Origin: a virus
Direction: 5' to 3' (one strand)
Length of the DNA stretch: 33,473 nt
IMG/VR virus record: IMGVR_UViG_3300035698_013606
Location: 1 to 33,473 of that record
Shown here: in pieces, positions 1 through 7,181 of the stretch
Position numbering within the stretch: position 1 is the stretch's first letter
Layout: each line of letters starts with the position of its first letter
Position numbers and translations under genes: made by a program
The notes under the pieces: generated by a model
What the model was told of the DNA's origin: nothing
The model's database searches: none
The model's input: the letters and a program-made list of their open reading frames with translations, nothing else

Positions 1-38
1 CACAATTTTCCTCAAACTTTCATCTTATTATACATTCA

Positions 39-359
39 CTAATTAATTACATCTCTCAATTTCTTTGCATACTTCTTGAAAAAAGGAACTTTACTCATAA
101 GATTAGCGACAGCTTCCAAAGCTTCATCAACTTCGCGCTTTACTTTCTTATAATCTTTCTTTATTTCAGGATCACTATTAAATTTATTTTCATATTTCTT
201 AAACATCTTTTTAACAACAGTGACAGCTTCAACAATCTCAATAGTACATTTTCTCAAACCTATAATAACACCAAAAAGACCAAGAACTGATATACCTAAA
301 ACCCCTGCAATAGACCTTACCATACCAATATTGCTTGCAACATTACTGAGCCATTCCAT
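39..359 (-). CDS. Small single-pass membrane protein, unknown function
   Basis: A 106-residue protein with one hydrophobic segment at about residues 14-36, followed by a strongly charged, lysine-rich helical tail (about 45-106) with heptad-like spacing. The ATG at 359 has a GGAAGGA Shine-Dalgarno about 7 bases upstream, which supports the start. It is the last complete gene of the leftward series in this window. A single N-terminal helix plus a basic cytoplasmic tail would fit a holin-like or virion-associated membrane protein, but no family motif is recognised. The 62-base gap before it contains an AT-rich element resembling the leader motif of the rightward genes, so it may have its own promoter. 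Confidence 0.6.
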   Translation of the reverse strand: MEWLSNVASNIGMVRSIAGVLGISVLGLFGVIIGLRKCTIEIVEAVTVVKKMFKKYENKFNSDPEIKKDYKKVKREVDEALEAVANLMSKVPFFKKYAKKLRDVIN

Positions 360-378
360 AAAAAAATCCTTCCGTTTA

Positions 379-396
379 AGATATATAGTAATATAA
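379..396 (-). promoter_or_regulatory. Possible variant of the phage leader motif
   Basis: On the minus strand this reads TTATATTACTATATATCT, about 20 bases before the start codon of the 39-359 gene. It resembles the leader at 20293-20312, which shares the TATATTA and TATATATCT blocks before a GGAAGG/AAAGG ribosome site. It is only a variant in AT-rich DNA, so confidence is low. Confidence 0.25.
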
Positions 397-421
397 CTGA
401 TATTTTCTGCAATTAAAATAG

Positions 422-757
422 TTATTGCACACTATATCGTATATACCCAGTAACAGATACTGCATTATCAACAGCAATAATCAAGCCAGCTTGTGCATCA
501 TTAGTAAACATATCATCATCATTAACATGATATTCACCTTTAGCCAATAACTCTCTTTTAAATATATCTTTATTGCCCAACTTCAAAGTTATAACACACG
601 CGCCACTAACATTCAATTCAATTTCATGAACATGAATTTTCACAAATGTTTCAACACCTTCATCAACTCCATGTTCCAAAAGATATTGATTAGTTACAGG
701 GCCTGTAACATCAACTGCAGCTCTCTTTTTGCTCATAGGATTAAAATTTGTAGCCAT
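422..757 (-). CDS. Small soluble protein, possible head decoration or neck protein
   Basis: A 111-residue protein with no membrane segment. It is rich in alternating beta-type sequence (about residues 38-110) and ends in a beta-strand-like run (VTGYIRYSV). I start it at the ATG at 757, which has AAGGAG eight bases upstream, rather than at the GTG at 766, which lies too close to that site. No family is recognised. Its place downstream of the capsid gene and its compact beta-rich look would suit a capsid decoration or head-completion protein, but that is inference from position only. Confidence 0.6.
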   Translation of the reverse strand: MATNFNPMSKKRAAVDVTGPVTNQYLLEHGVDEGVETFVKIHVHEIELNVSGACVITLKLGNKDIFKRELLAKGEYHVNDDDMFTNDAQAGLIIAVDNAVSVTGYIRYSVQ

Positions 758-769
758 ACTGCACACTCC

Positions 770-1180
770 TTATTTAGTTAATAATTTTTTAATGATTCTA
801 CCAATAATTTCATCTCTAATGTAATCTTTGCCATCATTCAAATTCAACCCCAAATGAAGTTTATTCAATTCTTTATTTGGAAGTTTGTTCAGTTCATTTG
901 ATATTCTATTCCTAATATCTTTCATTTTAATAGTTCTTGGTTCATCAGTTGTCTTATTCTTATTTTTAGATAGATCAATCCACACCATAACTTGATTCTT
1001 AAAAGGAATATTAAACACTCTAAATACATCATTACACATCAACACAGGAATTTTACTTCTTTGAGCCTCAGCAAAACAAGAATCACACAATATTCCATTT
1101 ACACCTAATGGTTTGTTGCATCTTGATTTAAGTGGTTTCTTTGTGTTTTTAATTCTAACACATTTATACATAGTCCCCAT
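770..1180 (-). CDS. Small zinc-finger-like protein, unknown function
   Basis: A 136-residue basic protein. Four cysteines near the N-terminus (C7, C21, C32, C35, the last two as CDSC) could bind one zinc ion. The rest is charged and helical, with a lysine-rich C-terminal helix. The ATG at 1180 is preceded by AAGGAG at 9 bases spacing; the GTG at 1198 would fall inside that ribosome site, so I reject it. It sits 12 bases after the next gene with no promoter visible. No family is recognised. Similar small Cys-rich proteins occur at 11561-11872 and 13192-13515, but they share no alignable sequence beyond paired cysteines. Confidence 0.6.
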   Translation of the reverse strand: MGTMYKCVRIKNTKKPLKSRCNKPLGVNGILCDSCFAEAQRSKIPVLMCNDVFRVFNIPFKNQVMVWIDLSKNKNKTTDEPRTIKMKDIRNRISNELNKLPNKELNKLHLGLNLNDGKDYIRDEIIGRIIKKLLTK

Positions 1181-1209
1181 ATAAAAAAACTCCTTCACTC
1201 TTGTAAAAT

Positions 1210-3570
1210 TTATAAATCAGTTTCTTTAACTTCTTTCATATTTTTTTTAGGTGAATTAAGAATATTGACATTATTCTCATATCTTTCTTTGGGTGAAACA
1301 TATACTTTATCAAAATATCCTTCCCTCAATACTGGAGGCAATTTCCCAGTAAATGCCTCAGCAGTAGTCCCAACCGGATTAGTAGAATTTGTAGGATCTC
1401 CAACTTTCCAATTGGTAAAATTATCAGTAACATTCTGTTCAATACCTCTATTGGCATAGTAATTAATTTTTGCCCTAACCTGATCTGAATCTCTAGCATG
1501 ACCTAAGTGATAACAAAGTTTTTCCATCAAATTCAAAAATTTATATTTAGGTGGTTTGACATCATTACCATCCTTATCTCTATAGAAATTGAATCCAGTT
1601 TTAACGCCATCTACTGGATGTCTAAAATCTTCTCTCCATCTCCACATACGCGCTTGTGGCCTAAACCATTGACCACCTATAGCAACCGTCTTTAAACTTT
1701 TCCAAAATTCGTGTTTCAAAATCTGAATGCAAGTTAATCTTTCATCCAATATAAAATGTCTTTTCAAATATTCTACATCCGATTCTGTAAAAATTTCATC
1801 GCTATCTACTTTCAAATATAAATCTGTATCAATCCTTTCTGCAATGGCATTCTGCATCTCTGCTTTATTTTTCCAATATCTACCATCAGGCGGGGGTACT
1901 ACTTCAATTTTACCATATGGATCAAATTCATCAATACATTTTGCTATTTCTTCAAATGTACCATCTATACTATCATAATCAGTTTGTTTAGGCTTTCCTC
2001 TATCTACAAATACCATATCAGAATTAACTCTAGCATAATCCTCAACCGCTCCTTCTACTATTACAATCTTATCTACGAAATCGTAAATAGATCTTAAAGC
2101 TAATCTAATGGTGTCACGTCCGTTCAACACTATAATTCCCGCCGTAATAGATAAATCCTTACCGTTATAGAATACCCTTTTAAGAGCCTTCCTCATGGTC
2201 GTAGGAAGATATGGGATAGTAGAAGCTTGATTAAAAAATCCACTATAACCATATTCCCCCCTTTTAATCCGTAATTCATCATCTCTCAAATACATTTCCA
2301 TTATTCTTGCTACATCATTCATATCTTCATATTTAGCATAATCCAAATAATCTTTATATTCCCTTCTCAAGACTGGAATGTCATAAGTGATACAAGGCTT
2401 TTTGCAATACAATGCCTCTGCTGGCGGTATTCCAGCTCCTTCAAAAACTGTAGGGAATATCATCATCTTAGATCGTTTAATTATGTAGAATTTTTCCAAA
2501 TCATTTACATTGGCATAAAATCTTATATTAACATCAACTGCCGTTGCATTAGTCATCATTTTTTCTCTTAACTTGGCACTATGAGAACCAACATAATTAA
2601 TAGTTGGCCGTATATCTTCCGGTATCTTTGCCACTGCAAATATTATCCCATCAGGATTTTTAAATTCAACGTGCCTGCCAACAAACACTACTTCATTTTC
2701 CTCTTTATTGCAAGCAACTCTATCAGCAGCCCAAGTATTAATGCAAGGAACTACGATTTCATATTTTCCTTTAAATGTCTCAAGCCATTCAATTGCTGAA
2801 TCACAAGACTCCTTGGAAATACTCATCAACTTTTGAGCAAAATTAAGAATACCTTGTTTATATCTGCTCCAATACTCTTCGGTGGAATCTGCTCCACCCC
2901 TATATTTTCTTACAAAATTAGGAGACTCAAATAAACATGCATATAAAGGAATTTTCCATTTATCCGCATATAAAAATCCCATATTGGCTAAAGGACTTTC
3001 AATCACATAATCAAATGGATTTTCTTCAGCAGTATAATATCCTTTAGTTTTATGAAAGAATTTTTCAACATACCATTCAACTCTATTTTCAACATCTAAA
3101 AATTTAAAATCATCTAGGAAGAATGCTCTTTTGTCTGACAATATAGTTACTTTGTGGCCCATTTGTGCAAGCATATATGCAAGAAAAACCAAATAATATC
3201 TACCGCCACTATAATGCCCAATGTTATTCATATATAAAGCAATATGCAGCATTCGTCTTTTTGCGGAAACTAATTTATAAATACTTGATATATCTGAACT
3301 CTGACTTAACAATTTCGGTGCTTTTACCAAATTCAAAGCCTTCTCAATATCCATAATACTAATGTCCATCAAATCACTATTTGATATAGTAATAATAACT
3401 TCATTTTCATCTTTAACTAATTTTGATTTACCACCTAATTGCACTATACATTCATCTAATCTTGATAATGATATATCGCTGGCCTTATCAACAGGAACAT
3501 TTTTTCTTCTTTCAATTTGGCGTTGCGTCATATGACGCCTTCTTTTTCTCAAATCTTCTTTAGGTCGCAT
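1210..3570 (-). CDS. Tandem two-domain glycosyltransferase (GT4-like + GT2-like)
   Basis: A 786-residue protein. After a basic, poorly conserved N-terminus (1-105), residues about 107-435 look like a GT-B fold, GT4-family transferase: GGRYYLVFLAYMLAQMGH early, VFVGRHVEFKNPDG at the second Rossmann unit, and an E-x7-E motif (E377/E385 in FEGAGIPPAEAL). Residues about 475-710 look like a GT-A, GT2-family transferase: TAGIIVLNGRDTIRLALRS, then a DSDE metal-binding motif at about 589-592. It should transfer two sugars, or one sugar twice, from nucleotide-sugar donors; the acceptor is unknown. It lies among virion genes, directly after the capsid gene and its terminator, apart from the main glycan island. 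That position suggests glycosylation of a virion protein (inference). The ATG at 3570 has only a weak AGGA site. Confidence 0.88.
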   Translation of the reverse strand: MRPKEDLRKRRRHMTQRQIERRKNVPVDKASDISLSRLDECIVQLGGKSKLVKDENEVIITISNSDLMDISIMDIEKALNLVKAPKLLSQSSDISSIYKLVSAKRRMLHIALYMNNIGHYSGGRYYLVFLAYMLAQMGHKVTILSDKRAFFLDDFKFLDVENRVEWYVEKFFHKTKGYYTAEENPFDYVIESPLANMGFLYADKWKIPLYACLFESPNFVRKYRGGADSTEEYWSRYKQGILNFAQKLMSISKESCDSAIEWLETFKGKYEIVVPCINTWAADRVACNKEENEVVFVGRHVEFKNPDGIIFAVAKIPEDIRPTINYVGSHSAKLREKMMTNATAVDVNIRFYANVNDLEKFYIIKRSKMMIFPTVFEGAGIPPAEALYCKKPCITYDIPVLRREYKDYLDYAKYEDMNDVARIMEMYLRDDELRIKRGEYGYSGFFNQASTIPYLPTTMRKALKRVFYNGKDLSITAGIIVLNGRDTIRLALRSIYDFVDKIVIVEGAVEDYARVNSDMVFVDRGKPKQTDYDSIDGTFEEIAKCIDEFDPYGKIEVVPPPDGRYWKNKAEMQNAIAERIDTDLYLKVDSDEIFTESDVEYLKRHFILDERLTCIQILKHEFWKSLKTVAIGGQWFRPQARMWRWREDFRHPVDGVKTGFNFYRDKDGNDVKPPKYKFLNLMEKLCYHLGHARDSDQVRAKINYYANRGIEQNVTDNFTNWKVGDPTNSTNPVGTTAEAFTGKLPPVLREGYFDKVYVSPKERYENNVNILNSPKKNMKEVKETDL

Positions 3571-3617
3571 ATCAGTCCTGTTCTAATTTCAATTTGAAAA
3601 TGTCAGTCATAAATGTT

Positions 3618-3649
3618 AAAAATAAGGAGAGCCTTTCAGCCCTCCTTAT
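3618..3649 (-). terminator. Rho-independent terminator after the capsid gene
   Basis: An 11-bp stem (3639-3649 with 3622-3632) encloses a 6-base loop. Read leftward, ATAAGGAGGGC pairs with GCTCTCCTTAT and is followed by a T run ending at 3618. The only imperfect pair is G·U in the minus-strand RNA; in the plus-strand RNA it would be an A/C mismatch. The hairpin is therefore tuned to leftward transcripts. It starts 30 bases after the capsid stop codon and should end the head-gene transcript. Confidence 0.85.
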
Positions 3650-3678
3650 CCCATCACCATCAATCACCATATTAACAA

Positions 3679-4701
3679 TTAAGAACCGGAGCCAGTTGTG
3701 AGTCCAGTAAAAACAAGGATTGCATTATCATATTCAACTTCAAGAGCAACACGCTCTGAAATTGCCCAGATAACACTATCATCCTTAATAATACTATCCT
3801 CAGCAAACTTAATCTTCCTACGATCCCCAAGCAAAACATTATCAACATGAGTAGACACTCCATAACCTTCCGGAATGTAATCTGTCTGAATAATTTTCCA
3901 CTTGTTATACAGAAAGCCAATTTCTCCAGTAAGGATAGTTGCTTTCGGGCCATATTTATCAACAGTTCTCAAATCATCATCCGCCAACATCTGATTAGCT
4001 GAATAAGGATTCAAGAAAGTTATCAATTTATTGGACTGACGGCCAAACCTACCAAGCTTGTAGATTCCAAGCCGGAAAACATCATTAGTGCAGTTTCCAT
4101 TAACAGCCTGATTAATACCGCTTTCAATGCCAATAGTAAGGATACCATCAAAAGCAAGCCGAGCATCCTTATTAAACCAAGTACCACTATAACTATTAGT
4201 ACCATTAGCTTCAACAGTAGTAGTAGGAGTGTGATCTACGTCACCAGTAAGAAATGCCCGCTCTTCCCATTCTCCCAAACCTTGACCAAAAATGTTCCTG
4301 ATCATTGTCCGCATATCAAGAACACCATCTTCAAAGGTTTCCTCGGAAATCTCCAACCAAGCAAACAGCTTACGAGCAACTAGCTCAATCGAGCCAGCCG
4401 TCCAAGTTGTTTCCGTCCCAGTTGTAGCTTCCTGTGACTGATAGTAAACCTTCGTACCAGTCAGAAGTTTAGGAACAGTACGCACTCTACTTTTCATGTT
4501 AAATGAACGAAACACCTTCCTAAAATTATTATACTCTTTCACAATATCAATAAAAGTAGCAGCAAGCGGATCAGGCAGAAAAGGTTGAGCAATTGTACCA
4601 CTCGACCCCCTGCCAAAAGGAGTATTACCAATAGTTGTAGCATTAGCAGTTGACTTAAACAATTGCTTCAACTGCTTCAAAGATTTAATAGTAAGAGGCA
4701 T
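3679..4701 (-). CDS. Major capsid protein (HK97 fold)
   Basis: A 340-residue protein with the layout of an HK97-fold capsid subunit. There is a short basic N-arm with a glycine-rich stretch (about 25-36). The middle (about 105-155) has the usual acidic helix region ending in a GEWEERAFLTGD-type sequence, comparable to the 'afl.GdG' region of HK97 and related capsids. A beta-rich C-terminal half ends in a strand before a Ser/Gly tail. Length and position (after portal, protease and scaffold-like gene) are typical. GC content is visibly higher and codon use richer than in neighbouring genes, as expected for a highly expressed gene. The ATG at 4701 has GGAG about 8 bases upstream. A strong terminator follows. 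Assignment is by family pattern and synteny. Confidence 0.87.
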   Translation of the reverse strand: MPLTIKSLKQLKQLFKSTANATTIGNTPFGRGSSGTIAQPFLPDPLAATFIDIVKEYNNFRKVFRSFNMKSRVRTVPKLLTGTKVYYQSQEATTGTETTWTAGSIELVARKLFAWLEISEETFEDGVLDMRTMIRNIFGQGLGEWEERAFLTGDVDHTPTTTVEANGTNSYSGTWFNKDARLAFDGILTIGIESGINQAVNGNCTNDVFRLGIYKLGRFGRQSNKLITFLNPYSANQMLADDDLRTVDKYGPKATILTGEIGFLYNKWKIIQTDYIPEGYGVSTHVDNVLLGDRRKIKFAEDSIIKDDSVIWAISERVALEVEYDNAILVFTGLTTGSGS

Positions 4702-4771
4702 AAAATTACTCCATTATAACTATTAATTCAAAATTAATTTAGTGTGGGTGAGTACATAGTATTAATACAAA

Positions 4772-5461
4772 TTAGTCATTATCTTTCAATTTTTCAATAA
4801 CACCTTGAACAGTATTGCCAATAAAATTATCAAGCTGCTGCCGTTTAACACGCTCAGCAGTACTCAACTCTTTCCCAAGAGAATCATGGGTTTCAACTGT
4901 TTCCAGTTTTACTCCACTTTTATTTTTGCCTTTATTCTTTGCAACAGGTTCCTCAATGGTTTCATCAGTTGTATCTTCAGTTGTTTCCTCAGTAGTAGTT
5001 TCAGTAGGTTCATCATCCAATTCCGATTCATCAAGACCTTCATCTTTGGCAATCTGACGCACCAGTTTATCAATTGCATCATCCGCTCCATTACCTTTGG
5101 GCTTGGATTTATCTTTAACAATATTCTTCAAAGATTCAGTTACAACATCCTTAACAATTTTCTTAATGTCGCCAACAGTAGCTGAATCCTCATCCTTCTT
5201 TTCTTTTACAGTTCCTTCTTTCTTATCCAATTTATCAAGAATAGGCTGCATCTGCTCCTTGACAATTTCTTCAACCGTCTTAGGTGTTTCAATATGAACA
5301 TTATCCTTAATAAAATTCACAATACCATCAATTTTATTAGAAATAGACTTTACAGCCTTATCAGTAGCGGCAGTAACATTTTCATCAGAATCGCCTTTAA
5401 GTGATTTCTCAATATAAGAATTGAGAGCACCAAGAACTTCATCCTTACCAAGTTTCGGCAT
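4772..5461 (-). CDS. Scaffold-like acidic, coiled-coil protein
   Basis: A 229-residue, highly charged protein without hydrophobic core patterns. It is helical and amphipathic throughout, has a low-complexity acidic Thr/Glu segment at about 150-170, and a basic helical C-terminus. That composition, between the prohead protease and the capsid gene, matches capsid scaffolding proteins, whose C-terminal basic helix usually binds the capsid subunit. The ATG at 5461 has GAAGAGG six bases upstream and lies one base after the stop codon of the protease gene, so the two are likely translationally coupled. A TTG at 5476 is in frame but lies upstream of that ribosome site. A head-fibre or other structural role cannot be excluded. 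Confidence 0.6.
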   Translation of the reverse strand: MPKLGKDEVLGALNSYIEKSLKGDSDENVTAATDKAVKSISNKIDGIVNFIKDNVHIETPKTVEEIVKEQMQPILDKLDKKEGTVKEKKDEDSATVGDIKKIVKDVVTESLKNIVKDKSKPKGNGADDAIDKLVRQIAKDEGLDESELDDEPTETTTEETTEDTTDETIEEPVAKNKGKNKSGVKLETVETHDSLGKELSTAERVKRQQLDNFIGNTVQGVIEKLKDND

Positions 5462-5462
5462 G

Positions 5463-6557
5463 TTAAACCTCTTCAATTAAACTATTTAGAGAATCAGTAA
5501 TATTTTGTGCAATCTCAGAAACAAGACTCTTAATCATATTTTTGCGTTCATCAAGCGTACCATTCATTTTGTGAATAACATTTACACTAGACTTCAATTT
5601 TTGAAGTGAAGGCAAAATCTCATCATCAAATTTTTCCTCAACAAATTGTAAATTTTCAACGCTACTAGCCAGTTCAATATAATCATCAGCCTTATCCAAA
5701 AGACCAATGACACTGAGATGTGTTTTCAAATGTTTCAAAATAAAATCAGAAGCATTCTCCTTGATTGCTTTCTGATATGAAGAAAATAAAGCATTCTTAT
5801 GTAAATAAAGTATATTGTCCTTAACATAATGATGAGCGTACTCTTTAAAAATTTCACCTTTTGAATAATTAACCGGGAAAGCCTGATCTGGCGAAGATTC
5901 AATATCCAAATCTTTAGGCTCATCTTTCAATATATTGGAATTATGTTTAAAAGTAGAATCTGAATCTGTTACAATTCTTTCACGAGTATTCTTACTTTTA
6001 TTCTCTTTAATGGATTTCAAAATCCCTTCCATAAATGTATCTTTATTAGCAGGTTGATCTGTTATAAGAATATGAGACAAAACGCCATCATCTAAAACAT
6101 AAGTTAATTTTCCCTTTTTATCAGTTTCCACAAAAGTCTTAATTACTTTCCCATAAATAGAAAAACCAAAAATAATTCCATCATCCATCTTTTGAACTAA
6201 CTTCTCAACATTTACATTATTTTCAGGTTTCTGTAATTTACCTTCAATGTCAAGTTTTTCTTTACTACCACCTTTATTAGTGATAACTCCAACAATATCA
6301 TCAAGCGCTCTTGAGAAATGACCATTAACCCTTAAAGGTAAATTGATAACCTGTTTCTTCATACTTTTAATAAAATTTTCAGATACCCTCTCTTCATCCC
6401 AATCAATTGATGTAGTAGATGCAGTACCCGAAACATAAAATCTTTTACCATCATCTGTATCCTTGCTCAAAAGAAATTTGTCCTTACCGGACGCATCCTT
6501 CTGAACAATATTCAATGGCACAAAAGTCTCAAAATTCAAATCAACCTGTTCACTCAT
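5463..6557 (-). CDS. Possible internal in-frame protease start
   Basis: Residue M209 of the protease frame is an ATG at 6557 preceded on the minus strand by ATGGAGGGATT, a near-perfect Shine-Dalgarno with 4-5 bases of spacing. It is stronger than the site at the upstream TTG. A product starting here would be 364 residues: the whole protease domain plus its helical C-terminal region, close to the usual size of a prohead protease. Either two proteins share this frame (compare lambda C/Nu3, a known case of nested in-frame head genes) or the upstream 208 residues are a separate translated unit fused in frame. This is my reading of the ribosome site, not proof. Confidence 0.5.
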   Translation of the reverse strand: MSEQVDLNFETFVPLNIVQKDASGKDKFLLSKDTDDGKRFYVSGTASTTSIDWDEERVSENFIKSMKKQVINLPLRVNGHFSRALDDIVGVITNKGGSKEKLDIEGKLQKPENNVNVEKLVQKMDDGIIFGFSIYGKVIKTFVETDKKGKLTYVLDDGVLSHILITDQPANKDTFMEGILKSIKENKSKNTRERIVTDSDSTFKHNSNILKDEPKDLDIESSPDQAFPVNYSKGEIFKEYAHHYVKDNILYLHKNALFSSYQKAIKENASDFILKHLKTHLSVIGLLDKADDYIELASSVENLQFVEEKFDDEILPSLQKLKSSVNVIHKMNGTLDERKNMIKSLVSEIAQNITDSLNSLIEEV

Positions 6558-7181
6558 AATCCCTCCATCCATTCCACATTTATTCAATAAGTTTTTAACT
6601 CTTTCTTGAGCTATTCTATTCTTATAATGCCATACACCATTCTTTAAACAACAATTCTTTTTAACATATTTCCAAGTAATATCCTTATCAAAATTATTAT
6701 TAATATAACTTAAAATAAATGCTCTCCCTATACTCAATGCAAACTTTTTATTATCATCAAAAATCCATTTATAAAAACCATTTTCACTTTTTCTATAATA
6801 ACCGGCATCAGGTAATACATCATCTATTATAGCCCCAACAATATTTTCCTCCGAGTAACCAATACTATAATAATATAACACTGATTTAATCATCAATAAA
6901 GAAACATTTAAATCATCTTGTTGCCACATAGAATTAAGAAATGTGTACAACTTTCTTTTTCTACTTTTTTCAGCATCCTTATCAAATTGCATTGCTAAAT
7001 AATAACAATTAGCAATATCTCTAAAATTAACAACAGAGAATTTTTTAAATTTATTATCAGTAAACTTCAAATCATATAATGAAAAAATAACCCCATTCCC
7101 AACAGTTTTGAAATGGTACTTGCCGCAATTGACTCCATCCATGCTAGGATAGATTACCTGCTCTTCAATACGTTGCTCCAA
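5463..7181 (-). CDS. Prohead protease with unusual N-terminal extension
   Basis: A 572-residue frame. Residues about 245-385 look like a phage prohead serine protease of the HK97/S78 or XkdF type. There is a beta-rich start (YVSGTASTTSIDWDEERVS), a likely catalytic histidine H288 in VNGHFSRALD, a likely catalytic serine S341 in IIFGFSIYGKV, and SHILITDQPANKDTF, equivalent to the 'SPANP' region. It should cleave scaffold and capsid proteins in the prohead. Residues 1-208 are unrelated to the protease and unrecognised. Residues 400-572 are charged and helical, scaffold-like. The TTG at 7181 has AAGG six bases upstream but overlaps the portal gene by 28 bases; an ATG at 7142 is the alternative. 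A strong internal start at 6557 is listed separately. Confidence 0.8.
   Translation of the reverse strand: MEQRIEEQVIYPSMDGVNCGKYHFKTVGNGVIFSLYDLKFTDNKFKKFSVVNFRDIANCYYLAMQFDKDAEKSRKRKLYTFLNSMWQQDDLNVSLLMIKSVLYYYSIGYSEENIVGAIIDDVLPDAGYYRKSENGFYKWIFDDNKKFALSIGRAFILSYINNNFDKDITWKYVKKNCCLKNGVWHYKNRIAQERVKNLLNKCGMDGGIMSEQVDLNFETFVPLNIVQKDASGKDKFLLSKDTDDGKRFYVSGTASTTSIDWDEERVSENFIKSMKKQVINLPLRVNGHFSRALDDIVGVITNKGGSKEKLDIEGKLQKPENNVNVEKLVQKMDDGIIFGFSIYGKVIKTFVETDKKGKLTYVLDDGVLSHILITDQPANKDTFMEGILKSIKENKSKNTRERIVTDSDSTFKHNSNILKDEPKDLDIESSPDQAFPVNYSKGEIFKEYAHHYVKDNILYLHKNALFSSYQKAIKENASDFILKHLKTHLSVIGLLDKADDYIELASSVENLQFVEEKFDDEILPSLQKLKSSVNVIHKMNGTLDERKNMIKSLVSEIAQNITDSLNSLIEEV

Noticed and set aside
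1-38. A possible leftward GTG start at positions 3-1 after AGGAAAATT
   Set aside because: The coding part lies outside the window, so it cannot be supported.
3672-4214. Alternative minus-strand frames inside the capsid gene
   Set aside because: Low-complexity Leu/Met/Val sequence from shifted reading of a well-supported capsid gene.
4711-4768. AT hairpin (ATTAATT/AATTAAT), a 10-base palindrome GTATTAATAC and a TATAAT before the capsid gene
   Set aside because: No GC in the hairpin, no T run at the right place, and no -35 at a usable distance from TATAAT; chance is likely in such AT-rich sequence.
4805-5297. Several plus-strand frames opposite the scaffold-like gene
   Set aside because: They lack ribosome sites and mirror the low-complexity Thr/Glu codons of the minus-strand gene; the minus frame has coherent helical composition and a coupled start.
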